From positions 591,001 to 655,000 of the forward strand of contig NZ_OY781464.1 in assembly GCF_963676735.1 (NCBI RefSeq): a stretch of DNA of 64,000 nt, given 5' to 3'. Source of the stretch: an uncultured Draconibacterium sp. GTDB lineage: Bacteria > Bacteroidota > Bacteroidia > Bacteroidales > Prolixibacteraceae. Under the pieces are notes generated by a model that saw nothing but the letters and a program-made list of their open reading frames with translations, made no database searches and had not been told where the DNA came from. The stretch's first letter is position 1. Every line of letters starts with the position of its first letter. Position numbers and translations under genes: made by a program. Below are positions 51,479 through 60,485 of the stretch, one piece after another.

Positions 51479-52690
51479 ATGATTAAGAAATGTTTACTTG
51501 TAGCTTTTACACTGTTGTTTACAACAACAATTCTGTTTGCTCAAAAACCAACGGTTTGGCGGGGCGAAAATAATGGTATTTATCCAGATACCGGTTTGTT
51601 AAAAGAATGGCCGGCCAATGGCCCCGAAATTCTTTGGACCTTTGAAGGATTGGGAGAAGGGCACTCCTCACCGGTTTTTGCCAACAACCAAATATATCTT
51701 TCCACTTTGCAGGGAGAGGATGGATTTATAGTTGTTTTGAACCAGGATGGCACATTGGCCTGGAAAGTAAATTATGGCAAAGATTTTAAAGACAGCTATC
51801 CGGGTTCGCGTTCATCGGTGGTTGTTGCCGGCGATTTAATGTATATGTACACCGGCTACGGCGAACTAATATGCATGGATGCCAAAAATGGCGATAAAAA
51901 ATGGACCAAAAATGCCTTTGAAGATTTCGATGGTGAAAATATCCGCTGGGGAGTTACCGAAACCGTGGTAGTGGATGGCGATGTGGTTTTTGTAACACCG
52001 GGAGGAGCAAAAAATAATGTGGTTGCACTCAATAGGTTTACCGGCGAATTAGTCTGGAGCTCGCCAGGTAAAGGCGAAACTTCAGCTTATTGTACTCCCT
52101 TACTGCTCGAATTACCTGCACGAAAATTACTGGTAACACACACTGCCGACCACATAATTGCACTTGATGCCAAAACCGGAGAAATGTTGTGGGATTTTCC
52201 GCATACCAACCGCTGGAAAGTGCATCCGAACACTCCGCTATTTTACAATGGCGACCTGTTTTGTTTTAGTGGCTACGGCAAAGGTGGAGTAAAACTCGAC
52301 CTTAGCGACGATGGAAGCAGTGTTAGCAAACAGTGGGAAAAAGTGGAACTCGATAGCCGTATGGGCGGAATGGTAGTGCTGGATGGCTATATTTATGGCT
52401 CGGGCGATAAAGCACGCGAGTGGCGTTGTGTAAACTGGGAAACCGGTGAGGAGGCATACGTGTCGGATGCCATTGGGAAAGGGGTAACTATTTTTGCCGA
52501 TGGTATGTTGTATTGCTACAGCGACCGAGGAGAACTGGCATTGGTGGAAGCAACTCCCGAGGCTTTTAAGGTAGTAAGCCAAACCAGGGTTGAACTCGGA
52601 ACAGCGCAACACTGGGCACATCCGGTCATTAATAAAGGTCGTCTTTTTGTGCGCCACGGCGATGTTTTAATAGCCTATAAAATTCAGTAG
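51479..52690 (+). CDS. PQQ-like beta-propeller protein, secreted (array member A)
   Basis: The start at 51479 (MIKKCLLVAFTLLFTTTILFAQ) gives a signal peptide and 403 residues. After the signal comes the family opening WRGENNGIYPDTGLLKEWP, blades such as CMDAKNGDKKWTK, ALNRFTGELVWS and ALDAKTGEMLWDF, and the end motif HWAHPVINKGRLFVRHGDVL. It closely resembles the proteins at 54595 and 55996. No enzyme residues are recognisable. It probably sits in the periplasm or at the outer membrane as a binding, assembly or redox-partner protein. Confidence 0.8.
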   Translation: MIKKCLLVAFTLLFTTTILFAQKPTVWRGENNGIYPDTGLLKEWPANGPEILWTFEGLGEGHSSPVFANNQIYLSTLQGEDGFIVVLNQDGTLAWKVNYGKDFKDSYPGSRSSVVVAGDLMYMYTGYGELICMDAKNGDKKWTKNAFEDFDGENIRWGVTETVVVDGDVVFVTPGGAKNNVVALNRFTGELVWSSPGKGETSAYCTPLLLELPARKLLVTHTADHIIALDAKTGEMLWDFPHTNRWKVHPNTPLFYNGDLFCFSGYGKGGVKLDLSDDGSSVSKQWEKVELDSRMGGMVVLDGYIYGSGDKAREWRCVNWETGEEAYVSDAIGKGVTIFADGMLYCYSDRGELALVEATPEAFKVVSQTRVELGTAQHWAHPVINKGRLFVRHGDVLIAYKIQ

Positions 52691-52710
52691 TATTTTTTTA
52701 CAAGAAATTG

Positions 52711-52744
52711 AAAAGAGGTGTTTAAATGCTTAAACATCTCTTTT
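52711..52744 (+). terminator. Intrinsic terminator after propeller A
   Basis: AAAAGAGGTGTTTAA (52711-52725) pairs with TTAAACATCTCTTTT (52730-52744) with one wobble and a 4-base loop, then a T run. Confidence 0.9.
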
Positions 52745-52816
52745 TGCATTCTGTTTATCTCAGGCATTTAACTATGTATAAATTCATGTGTAGATTTAAA
52801 GCAGAATTGGTAGCAA

Positions 52817-53872
52817 ATGGTAGAAAATAAAAAACCTATATTTTTTAAGTATCGTTTTGGGTGGCATGTGCTTTTTTGGCTGGTGGTTTTTATGGGGTAT
52901 TGGCTCACATATGGTGGATACCTCGAGCATTATTACGAAGAATTTGTTATTGGCCTTACCTTGTTGCCGGCAAGAATTATTGGTACCTACACCCTGGTAT
53001 ACTGGATTTTGCCTTTCGCAATCGAGAAAAAAAAGTTCGTAACCTTTGGCATACTTACTCTTATTCACGCGCCGCTTTTCGGGTTTCTAATCTATATCTC
53101 TTATTACTTCCCAAATTTGTTTCCTGAATTTTTCGATTATTCCAACCTGCCACTTTTTTATGTTCCCAAAATATTAAGCAAAATCATCTCAAACTACGGT
53201 ATTCCGGTGTTGGCAACCACTATAATTGTTTTTAAAAAGTGGTACACCGACGAACAAAAAAATAAGAAGTTAGCCGAAGAAAAACTGGAAGCCGAACTTA
53301 ACTTTTTAAAGTCGCAGGTGCATCCGCATTTTCTTTTTAATACCCTAAATAACCTGTACGCTTTAACGCTTATTAAGTCGGAAAAAACACCCGATATTGT
53401 TTTAAAATTATCAGGTCTGCTTGATTATATGATTTACAAAAGCAACGACGATTTTGTGCCTCTAATAAAGGAGATAGAGGTTATTGAAAGTTATGTTGAA
53501 CTGGAAAGTATGCGTTACAATAATCGGCTCGACCTGGCATTTAATATCGATGGAGACCTTAATCGCAACCGCATTGCACCACTGATATTATTGCCGTTTA
53601 TTGAAAATGCCTTTAAACATGGTGCCAGCAAAGATCGTACGAATCCGAAGGTGGATATTAGTATTAAAATTGATGAAAAATGCATGAAACTTAGGGTGCT
53701 GAATTCGGTGCATGCTATAGCTGAAAAGGAAGAAAAGGAGAGCGAAGGAATTGGCTTAAAAAATGTAAAACGCAGACTGGATTTGATTTATCCGAATACT
53801 TATAGGCTTGAAATTGAAGAGCGCAGCGATGAATACGAAGTTAATCTTTTAATATGCGGGATAAATGAATAA
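52817..53872 (+). CDS. LytS-type membrane sensor histidine kinase
   Basis: The 351-residue protein has four membrane helices in the first 150 residues (HVLFWLVVFMGYWLTYGGYL and others), a short coiled coil (KNKKLAEEKLEAELN), the phospho-acceptor region FLKSQVHPHFLFNTLNNLYAL, an N box PLILLPFIENAFKHG and a G box GIGLKNVKRRLDLIY. It has no obvious extracytoplasmic sensor domain, so the signal is probably sensed in or at the membrane. It overlaps the LytTR regulator by 8 bases. The pair lies inside the propeller array and is a good candidate for its regulator. Confidence 0.9.
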   Translation: MVENKKPIFFKYRFGWHVLFWLVVFMGYWLTYGGYLEHYYEEFVIGLTLLPARIIGTYTLVYWILPFAIEKKKFVTFGILTLIHAPLFGFLIYISYYFPNLFPEFFDYSNLPLFYVPKILSKIISNYGIPVLATTIIVFKKWYTDEQKNKKLAEEKLEAELNFLKSQVHPHFLFNTLNNLYALTLIKSEKTPDIVLKLSGLLDYMIYKSNDDFVPLIKEIEVIESYVELESMRYNNRLDLAFNIDGDLNRNRIAPLILLPFIENAFKHGASKDRTNPKVDISIKIDEKCMKLRVLNSVHAIAEKEEKESEGIGLKNVKRRLDLIYPNTYRLEIEERSDEYEVNLLICGINE

Positions 53873-54554
53873 AACAAGATGTATTATTGTTGATGATGAA
53901 CCTTTGGCCATTGAGGTGTTGAAGTCGCACATCAGTAAGGTCGATTCACTGGAGCTGGTTGGTAGCTGCGCGGATGCCATTGAAGCTTTTGATTTTTTAA
54001 ATAAGAACGAAGTTGATCTGATGTTTTTAGATATTCATATGCCCGAAATGAAAGGTACGGATTTGGTAAAAACACTGCAAAAACCACCGGCCGTTGTGTT
54101 TACCACTGCGCACCGCGAATATGCCATTGAGAGTTACGATTTAAATGTGCTCGATTACCTGCTAAAACCCATATCGTTTGCGCGTTTTTTGCAATCTATT
54201 GAAAAGTATAAAAGCCAGAATTTAGTAAGCAACGAAGTTCGTGTTATACAAAATACAGGTAGTGGAACAACCATTTATTTGCGCGAAAAAAATGTAATTC
54301 ATAAAATTCCTGTTTCAGAAATTGAGTATGTCGAGAGTTTTGGCGACTACCTGAAAGTACACACCCCCGAGCGCGAAATAAACAGCAGGTACACCATGGC
54401 GGCCATCGAAAAAGCCTTGCCCGAAAAGAGTTTTATCAGAATTCATCGTTCATTTCTGGTAGCCATTAACCGGATTACAAGTTTTAGTCCCGTAATGGTT
54501 ATTGTTGGCACAAAACAATTTCCCGTAGGAGTAAGCTATCGCGAAAAAACATAA
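53865..54554 (+). CDS. LytTR-family response regulator
   Basis: The 229-residue regulator has a receiver domain with DDEPLAIE, the phospho-acceptor Asp in LMFLDIHMPEMKG and the Lys in DYLLKPISFARF. A LytTR DNA-binding domain follows at about 125-229 (EIEYVESFGDYLKVHT, FIRIHRSFLVAINRI, PVGVSYREK). Its partner kinase is immediately upstream. The C-terminus ends a few residues earlier than many relatives. Its targets are probably promoters in this locus. Confidence 0.92.
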   Translation: MNKTRCIIVDDEPLAIEVLKSHISKVDSLELVGSCADAIEAFDFLNKNEVDLMFLDIHMPEMKGTDLVKTLQKPPAVVFTTAHREYAIESYDLNVLDYLLKPISFARFLQSIEKYKSQNLVSNEVRVIQNTGSGTTIYLREKNVIHKIPVSEIEYVESFGDYLKVHTPEREINSRYTMAAIEKALPEKSFIRIHRSFLVAINRITSFSPVMVIVGTKQFPVGVSYREKT

Positions 54555-54594
54555 CAAAGCCTGGATTACAATTCATTTTTAAATAAATAAAACC

Positions 54595-55830
54595 ATGCGA
54601 AAAATTAAACTAATTTTTTTATTACTGGCCATAAGTTTCTCGCTTACAGCACAGGTTACTCAGTGGCGTGGCCCCAATCGGGATGGCCATTTCTCCGATT
54701 CCACACTGTTGAAAGAATGGCCACAGGATGGCCCTGCCTTGTTGCTTGAAGTTGAGGGGATTGGGAAAGGGTATTCTTCAGCCATTGCGGATGGAGAGAT
54801 GATTTACGCTACTGGAATGATTGATACGCTCGATTATCTGACAGCCATTAATCCGGATGGATCGTTTAAGTACCAGGTAGCTTATGGACGTTCCTGGAGC
54901 AGGTCGTTCCCGGATACGCGCAGTACACCTGTTATTGAAAGCGATAGAATATACGTGCAAAGCGGAATGGGAACTGTAAGCTGTATTGATAAAGAATCGG
55001 GTGAAAAAATATGGGTCGTAAATGTGGACCAGGATTTTGAATCGGAATACCACATTTGGGGCAATTCCGAAACACCCCTGGTAGTAGACGACTTGGTAAT
55101 TGCCTCGCCGGGAGGTAAAAAGGCCAGTGTTGTTGCACTGAATAAGATGACTGGTGAAACCGTGTGGCAGGTAAAACCTTTTGAGGGGACACGCGGCTAC
55201 GCATCGGCCTGTGTTTACCAATGGAACCAACATCGTTTTATTTTGGCAACTATTGGAACGCACCTGCTGGCCTTACAACCCGAATCCGGAGAACTGTTAT
55301 GGACCTACCGGTGGCACAACCCCGAAAAATGGCCACAACCCGGACTAATCTGGACCAATACGCCAACCTTTAAGGATAATCGTATTTTTCTGTCGATGGG
55401 GTACGATTACCCTGCTGTAATGCTGGAAATGGATTCGTTGGCGACTGGCGTTACGGAAGTGTTTCGCGACCAGACCTTTGATAATCACCACCATGGAGTA
55501 ATTTTGCACGACGGTTTTTTGTACGGTTCAAACTGGCAAAATAATAAAAAAGGGAAATGGCTGTGTATGAACTGGAAATCGGGAGAAATAATGTATGTGG
55601 CAGCGTGGGATACCAAAGGCTCGATGGTGATGGCTGATGGTTTGCTGTATTGTTATAACGAACGCGGAAGTGTGGGGCTGGTAAAACCCGATCCGGAAGG
55701 CTTTGAGCTGGTGAGTGAATTTAAAATAAAAAAAGGCGCCGGGCCGCATTGGGCACATCCGTTTATTGGCGAACATAAATTGTTGATTCGACATGGCGAT
55801 GCCCTGATGGTATACAATATTGCGGAATAG
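54595..55830 (+). CDS. PQQ-like beta-propeller protein, secreted (array member B)
   Basis: The 411-residue protein has a signal peptide (RKIKLIFLLLAISFSLTAQ), the opening QWRGPNRDGHFSDSTLLKEW, blades SCIDKESGEKIWVVN, ALNKMTGETVWQVK and ALQPESGELLWTY, and the end motif GPHWAHPFIGEHKLLIRHGD. It is 40 bases downstream of the LytTR regulator and may share its transcript. It is a clear tandem-type paralogue of members A and C. Asp- and Trp-rich blade ends are typical of the fold, and no quinone-dehydrogenase active site is seen. Confidence 0.8.
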   Translation: MRKIKLIFLLLAISFSLTAQVTQWRGPNRDGHFSDSTLLKEWPQDGPALLLEVEGIGKGYSSAIADGEMIYATGMIDTLDYLTAINPDGSFKYQVAYGRSWSRSFPDTRSTPVIESDRIYVQSGMGTVSCIDKESGEKIWVVNVDQDFESEYHIWGNSETPLVVDDLVIASPGGKKASVVALNKMTGETVWQVKPFEGTRGYASACVYQWNQHRFILATIGTHLLALQPESGELLWTYRWHNPEKWPQPGLIWTNTPTFKDNRIFLSMGYDYPAVMLEMDSLATGVTEVFRDQTFDNHHHGVILHDGFLYGSNWQNNKKGKWLCMNWKSGEIMYVAAWDTKGSMVMADGLLYCYNERGSVGLVKPDPEGFELVSEFKIKKGAGPHWAHPFIGEHKLLIRHGDALMVYNIAE

Positions 55831-55880
55831 TGGCAATGCTTACTACGGGTATTTAAAAAGGCTCTAATTAAGCACGATAG

Positions 55881-55905
55881 GGGTGTTAATGCATTGTTAA
55901 CACCC
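55881..55905 (+). terminator. Hairpin between propellers B and C
   Basis: GGGTGTTAA (55881-55889) pairs with TTAACACCC (55897-55905) around 7 bases. The following T content is modest, so termination may be partial. Confidence 0.6.
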
Positions 55906-55995
55906 GGTATTCTTGTAAAAAAAGGTTATTTTTAAGCCTTTGCGTCTTGACAAAAATGAAGTTGTAAAGTACCAAAAATTGTAACAAAAAGTCAG

Positions 55996-57237
55996 ATGAA
56001 GCCAACCTTAACCTTAATAGCAATTTTCGTTGCATTTAATCTGTGTGCACAAGATTTAATTGAGTTTCGCGGAATCGGGCGTTCAGGGCATTACCCTGAA
56101 ACAAGTTTGCTCAAACAATGGCCCGAAAACGGCCCCGAATTATTGCTGAAAATTGAAGGAGTAGGTAAGGGCTATTCAACCCCCATTGTGGTAAACCAAA
56201 CAATTTATGTTACCGGCATAAAAACCGATACCACCGATATGTTGTCGGCCTTCAGTTTAAAGGGAGAGTTATTGTGGGATACTCCCTATGGTCGTTCGTG
56301 GACCCGTTCGTACACCGACAGCCGAAGTACACCAACCTATTCCGATGGAAAACTCTACGTGTCAAGCGGAACAGGACAGTTAAGTTGCATTGATGCGCAA
56401 ACCGGAAAACTCATCTGGAAAGTTGATGCGGTTGAAAAATATGGTGGAGAGATTCACCGGCATGGCGATGCCGAAGCCCCGCTTGTTGTACACAATATGG
56501 TGGCTTATATGGTAGGTGGTGAAAAAAATACCATGGTTGCCTTTAATAAAAACAACGGAGAAGAAATATGGCAGAGCAAAAGCCTGGGGGGCGCAAAATC
56601 CTACGCTTCACCCACGCTAATTCAGCATAATAACCGACCAATAATTCTGGCCCAAACTACCGACAATTTAATTGGAATTGATGCCCGAAACGGTACAACA
56701 CTCTGGAACTATAACCTTATTCAATATCACACTAGCCGTCAGGGAGTTGGAGGCAATACCAATCCGCCTTTGTATCACAACGGCGAAATATTTGTAACCA
56801 GCGGATACGATCATCCGGGCCTCATGTTCTCTCTTTCGGAAGATGGAAACACTATTCGTTTAAAGTGGCAGAATGATACCCTTGATAACCATCATGGTGG
56901 TGTTGTTTTGCTAAACGGAAATATTTATGGTGCCAACTGGCAACACAACTCGCGAGGCAAATGGGTAAGCCTAAACTGGGAGACTGGAAAAGCTAACTGG
57001 GAGAACGAATATGAGAACAAAGGATCTATTATTACTGCAGATAATATGTTGTACCTGTACGAAGAAAAACGAGGTAACGTTGCCCTGGTTGAACCATCAA
57101 CCGAAGCATTAAAAATAAAAGGAAGTTTTGTGATCAACGATGGAGCCGGACCGCACTGGGCTCATCCGGCCATTTACGATGGGAAACTTTTTATCCGTCA
57201 TGGCGATGTGCTTTTAATATACAATATCAGGGAGTAA
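55996..57237 (+). CDS. PQQ-like beta-propeller protein, secreted (array member C)
   Basis: The 413-residue protein has a signal peptide (KPTLTLIAIFVAFNLCAQ), the opening FRGIGRSGHYPETSLLKQWP, blades SCIDAQTGKLIWKVD, AFNKNNGEEIWQSK and GIDARNGTTLWNY, and the end GPHWAHPAIYDGKLFIRHGD. Members B and C agree along their whole length. It starts the tight gene series that continues to the right edge, with only 33 bases before the next gene. Confidence 0.8.
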   Translation: MKPTLTLIAIFVAFNLCAQDLIEFRGIGRSGHYPETSLLKQWPENGPELLLKIEGVGKGYSTPIVVNQTIYVTGIKTDTTDMLSAFSLKGELLWDTPYGRSWTRSYTDSRSTPTYSDGKLYVSSGTGQLSCIDAQTGKLIWKVDAVEKYGGEIHRHGDAEAPLVVHNMVAYMVGGEKNTMVAFNKNNGEEIWQSKSLGGAKSYASPTLIQHNNRPIILAQTTDNLIGIDARNGTTLWNYNLIQYHTSRQGVGGNTNPPLYHNGEIFVTSGYDHPGLMFSLSEDGNTIRLKWQNDTLDNHHGGVVLLNGNIYGANWQHNSRGKWVSLNWETGKANWENEYENKGSIITADNMLYLYEEKRGNVALVEPSTEALKIKGSFVINDGAGPHWAHPAIYDGKLFIRHGDVLLIYNIRE

Positions 57238-57270
57238 TCATTTTTTTACTTACTATTTTTATATGATTTA

Positions 57271-58698
57271 ATGACAAAAAGAACCATAAATATTATTCTG
57301 ATTATAACCGGCACAATCGGTTTTGTAACGGTTTTTTGGTGGCTTAACGCCGATCCAACAAAAGATTTTATTGTAAACCTTGAAGGAGCCGATAACCGTG
57401 GCGAGGGTAATGCCTTTGTGCAGGAAGTTGCTATTGGTGAACATTTTGAGTCCTTCTCAGAAGACTTTACTCCGTTAACAGAAACCTGGACCAATTTCAG
57501 GGGAGCCGATTTCGATAATATTTCAAAATCACCTGTAAAACTGGTGGATGGCTTTGGCACCGAAGGCCCCGATATTAAATGGTCGATGGAACTGGGCGAA
57601 GGACACTCGGGAGCGGCAATCTGGAAAGGCCTGGCTTACATTCTTGATTACGATGAAGAGGAACGTGCTGATTTTTTGCGTTGCATTTCTTTAACCGATG
57701 GTACAGAACTTTGGAAACGCGGTTACGATGTGGCCATAAAACGAAATCACGGAATGTCGAGAACAATACCGGCAGTAACCGAAGATTACATTGTTACTAT
57801 TGGCCCCAAATGCCATGTTATGTGTCTCGACCGGGAAACCGGCGAAATGCGATGGGGGCTCGATGTGGTGAAAGAATACCAGAATGAAATACCCTTTTGG
57901 TACACTGGCCAGTGTCCGTTAATCGACAATGGTGTGGCAATAATTGCAACAGGAGGTAGCAAAATGATGGTGGCTGTTGACTGCGAAACCGGTGAAAAAC
58001 TTTGGGAGACTCCAAATCCTAAGGGATGGAAAATGTCGCATTCGTCGGTTATGCCTTTTACCTTTGGCGGAAGAAAAATGTATGTGTACAGCCCTGTAGG
58101 GGGCATGCTGGCAGTAGCTGCCGACGGACCTGATGCCGGCCAGGTTTTATGGGAAACATCAGCATGGAATCACTCGGTGGTAGCACCCTCGCCGGTGTGT
58201 TTGCCCGATGGTAAGATTTTTATGACCGCCGGTTATGGTGCCGGAAGCATGCTGCTTCAGCTTCGCGAAAATAATGGAGCATTTACCATTGAAACTCTTG
58301 ATGAATACGCGCCAAAGGATGGATTGGCATGCGAACAGCAAACCCCGGTTTTGTGGAACGACCATTTGTTTGGTATTATGCCAAAAGACGGTGGAGCCAA
58401 CCGTAACCAGTTGATTTGTGTGCATCCGGATAATCCCAAGGAAGTGGTATGGTCAAGCGGAAAGGAAAGCCGTTTTGGTTTGGGACCTTACTTTATTGCC
58501 GATAATAAAATGTTTATTCTGAGCGACGATGGAACTTTAACAATTGCCAGACCAAGCGTGGAGAAATATATCCAATTGGAGCAGGTGAAAATTATAGAAA
58601 ATGGCCACGATGCCTGGGCACCATTTGCTCTGGCCGATGGTTATTTGTTGTTGCGCGACTCGAAAACAATGGTTTGTATTGATTTGAATGTAAAATAA
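57271..58698 (+). CDS. Membrane-anchored PQQ-like beta-propeller protein (array member D)
   Basis: The 475-residue protein has an uncleaved N-terminal membrane anchor (INIILIITGTIGFVTVFWWL), a linker of about 60 residues, then WTNFRGADFDNISKSPVK and propeller blades (CISLTDGTELWKRG, CLDRETGEMRWGLD, AVDCETGEKLWETPN, PDAGQVLWETSAW). The end is HDAWAPFALADGYLLLRDS. It differs from members A-C by its anchor and by several extra cysteines (CHVMC, DCETGE). It belongs to the Fe-S operon rather than the duplicated set. Confidence 0.82.
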   Translation: MTKRTINIILIITGTIGFVTVFWWLNADPTKDFIVNLEGADNRGEGNAFVQEVAIGEHFESFSEDFTPLTETWTNFRGADFDNISKSPVKLVDGFGTEGPDIKWSMELGEGHSGAAIWKGLAYILDYDEEERADFLRCISLTDGTELWKRGYDVAIKRNHGMSRTIPAVTEDYIVTIGPKCHVMCLDRETGEMRWGLDVVKEYQNEIPFWYTGQCPLIDNGVAIIATGGSKMMVAVDCETGEKLWETPNPKGWKMSHSSVMPFTFGGRKMYVYSPVGGMLAVAADGPDAGQVLWETSAWNHSVVAPSPVCLPDGKIFMTAGYGAGSMLLQLRENNGAFTIETLDEYAPKDGLACEQQTPVLWNDHLFGIMPKDGGANRNQLICVHPDNPKEVVWSSGKESRFGLGPYFIADNKMFILSDDGTLTIARPSVEKYIQLEQVKIIENGHDAWAPFALADGYLLLRDSKTMVCIDLNVK

Positions 58699-58719
58699 TA
58701 TTCAGCAAAAAAAACAGGT

Positions 58720-59685
58720 GTGAAAAACAAAGGAATTGTAATCTTTCTCATTGTATTAGCAGTAGTAATTGTTGCCGTTATGGTTGGCGACTGGTATTCA
58801 AAACGACCCGATAACATGGAAGCCAATAAGTTTGAATACAGCCTTGAGCAGTTTCGGAATGTACCCGAAGAGCTTGTCCACTATAAAGAAACACGCAACT
58901 TTAAACTAGGGTTTCAAAATGCCAAAGCGCTGGAAATTGCCAATAGCAAAATTTATGCGATTGGCGATCAGGAGCTGAAAATTATAGATTTTAAAGGAAC
59001 CTTGCTAACCGAGGTTGGTTTTTTAGACGAACCGCACGGATTGGATGTGGCAGGCGATAGTATTTATATTGTTTTTGAGCGCTTTGTCTGGATACTTGAT
59101 GGTGAAGGGAAAACCCTGCACGAATGGGAGCTCGATGGGGAGGATACCTATTTTACCTCTGTTGCCGTTTTTGGCGACGATATTATGGTTGCCGATGCCG
59201 GAAACCGACGCATCCTTCGGTTTAACCATCAGGGAGAATTGGTGAATTCTTTTGAGGGGAAAACCGATGACGACTTGGCCCATGGTTTTATCATTCCAAG
59301 CCCTTATTTTGATTTGGATATTAATGTTTATGGCGATTTATGGGTGGTGAATCCGGGTATGCACACCCTTGAAAATTATTCGCCTGAAGGGCGTTTGCGC
59401 GAGTATTGGAAAGCCTCGGGAAACCAAACCGAAAATTTTAGCGGCTGTTGTAACCCGGCACATTTTTGTTTTTTACCCGATGGTAGTTTTGTTACCAGCG
59501 AAAAAGGCCTGGTGCGTGTGAAAGTTTATAAGCCCTCCGGAGAATTTGCGGGGGTGGTAGCACCTCCTGCCAAATTCGATGAAAAAATTGAAGGACAGGC
59601 TCCCGACGTGGCTGCCGATGAGGAAGGTAATATTTATGCCATGGATTTTGATAGAAATGTCTTGCGAGTATTCGAAAAGAAGTAA
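58720..59685 (+). CDS. Membrane-anchored NHL/6-bladed beta-propeller protein
   Basis: The reading frame begins with GTG at 58720, 21 bases after the previous stop; no closer ATG fits the anchor. The 321-residue protein has an N-terminal membrane segment (IVIFLIVLAVVIVAVMVGDW) and NHL-like blades (FLDEPHGLDVAGDSIYIVFE, DDIMVADAGNRRILRFN, GDLWVVNPGMHTLENYSPEG, DVAADEEGNIYAMDFDRNVL). One loop has FSGCCNPAHFCFLPDG, three cysteines that could bind metal or form disulfides. The role is probably scaffold or binding in the same complex as its neighbours. Confidence 0.78.
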   Translation: MKNKGIVIFLIVLAVVIVAVMVGDWYSKRPDNMEANKFEYSLEQFRNVPEELVHYKETRNFKLGFQNAKALEIANSKIYAIGDQELKIIDFKGTLLTEVGFLDEPHGLDVAGDSIYIVFERFVWILDGEGKTLHEWELDGEDTYFTSVAVFGDDIMVADAGNRRILRFNHQGELVNSFEGKTDDDLAHGFIIPSPYFDLDINVYGDLWVVNPGMHTLENYSPEGRLREYWKASGNQTENFSGCCNPAHFCFLPDGSFVTSEKGLVRVKVYKPSGEFAGVVAPPAKFDEKIEGQAPDVAADEEGNIYAMDFDRNVLRVFEKK

Positions 59686-59715
59686 GATAATTTTTCAGGT
59701 TTTTTTACCAGGAAT

Positions 59716-59907
59716 ATGAAAAGAAAAGACTTTATAAAAACAACAGGACGACTTTTATTGCTGGGCGGAATTACTGCCTCGGCAGGCTATTTATTGGTGA
59801 ATAAAAAAGTTTCGGCCACTTGTTCGGTTTCACCAGGTTGCGAGAATTGCATGAAGTTTAAAAAATGCGAATTACCACAGGCAAAGGAGGTGAAAAATGG
59901 AAAATAA
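59716..59907 (+). CDS. Tiny Tat-type protein with four cysteines
   Basis: The 63-residue protein starts KRKDFIKTTGRLLLLGG, a Tat-like or membrane-anchor sequence, and ends with a Cys-rich tail holding Cys36, Cys42, Cys45 and Cys51. The tail could bind one metal or Fe-S cluster. It lies in the Fe-S operon and overlaps the ferredoxin gene by 11 bases, which supports it being real. I know of no named family. It may be a small electron carrier or an assembly factor. Confidence 0.65.
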   Translation: MKRKDFIKTTGRLLLLGGITASAGYLLVNKKVSATCSVSPGCENCMKFKKCELPQAKEVKNGK

Positions 59908-60475
59908 AAACAAGGCGCAAAGCCGAAGGAAATTTATTACAAACGGTGTACGGGCTTCTTTGCTTTTGTCTTTAGGGGCGCTTAGTGTTTCGGCCTTAAA
60001 AAAAATAAGCGGCGATGGCTACGTTTGGCAGATAGACCCTTTTAAATGCACGCAATGCGGGCGCTGTGCCACCGAGTGTGTGCTAAACCCATCTGCCGTA
60101 AAATGTATTCATGCTTTTGATCTTTGTGGATATTGCGACCTGTGTGGCGGCTACCTGAAACCCGATGCCAATGCACAAAGTACAGCCGCCGAAAACCAGT
60201 TGTGTCCAACGGCTGCTATTGAGCGCAAATTTATTGAAGAGCCCTATTTTGAATACCATATTGCTGAAGATTTGTGTATTGGTTGCGGAAAATGTGTGGC
60301 CGGATGTACCTCGTTTGGTAACGGCTCGATGCATTTACAGATTATGCACCACATTTGTGTAAATTGTAACGAATGCGCCATTGCCCGGGTATGCCCGTCG
60401 GATGCCATTAACCGTGTTAAAGCCAGCGAAGCCTACAATGTTAAAGGCGATTTTACCAACCATTCTGAAGCCTGA
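59897..60475 (+). CDS. Tat-exported polyferredoxin (about four 4Fe-4S clusters)
   Basis: The 192-residue protein has a Tat signal SRRKFITNGVRASLLLSLGA. Cluster motifs follow: Cys51-54-57-61 (CTQCGRCATEC), Cys77-80-83 with Cys103-Pro, Cys127-130-133-137 (CIGCGKCVAGC) and Cys154-157-160-166 (CVNCNECAIARVCP). This is an NrfC/NapG/DmsB-like electron-transfer subunit in the periplasm. No molybdopterin enzyme lies beside it, so its partner is probably the NapH-like membrane protein 10 bases downstream. Confidence 0.88.
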   Translation: MENKNKAQSRRKFITNGVRASLLLSLGALSVSALKKISGDGYVWQIDPFKCTQCGRCATECVLNPSAVKCIHAFDLCGYCDLCGGYLKPDANAQSTAAENQLCPTAAIERKFIEEPYFEYHIAEDLCIGCGKCVAGCTSFGNGSMHLQIMHHICVNCNECAIARVCPSDAINRVKASEAYNVKGDFTNHSEA

Positions 60476-60485
60476 TTCTAAAAAA

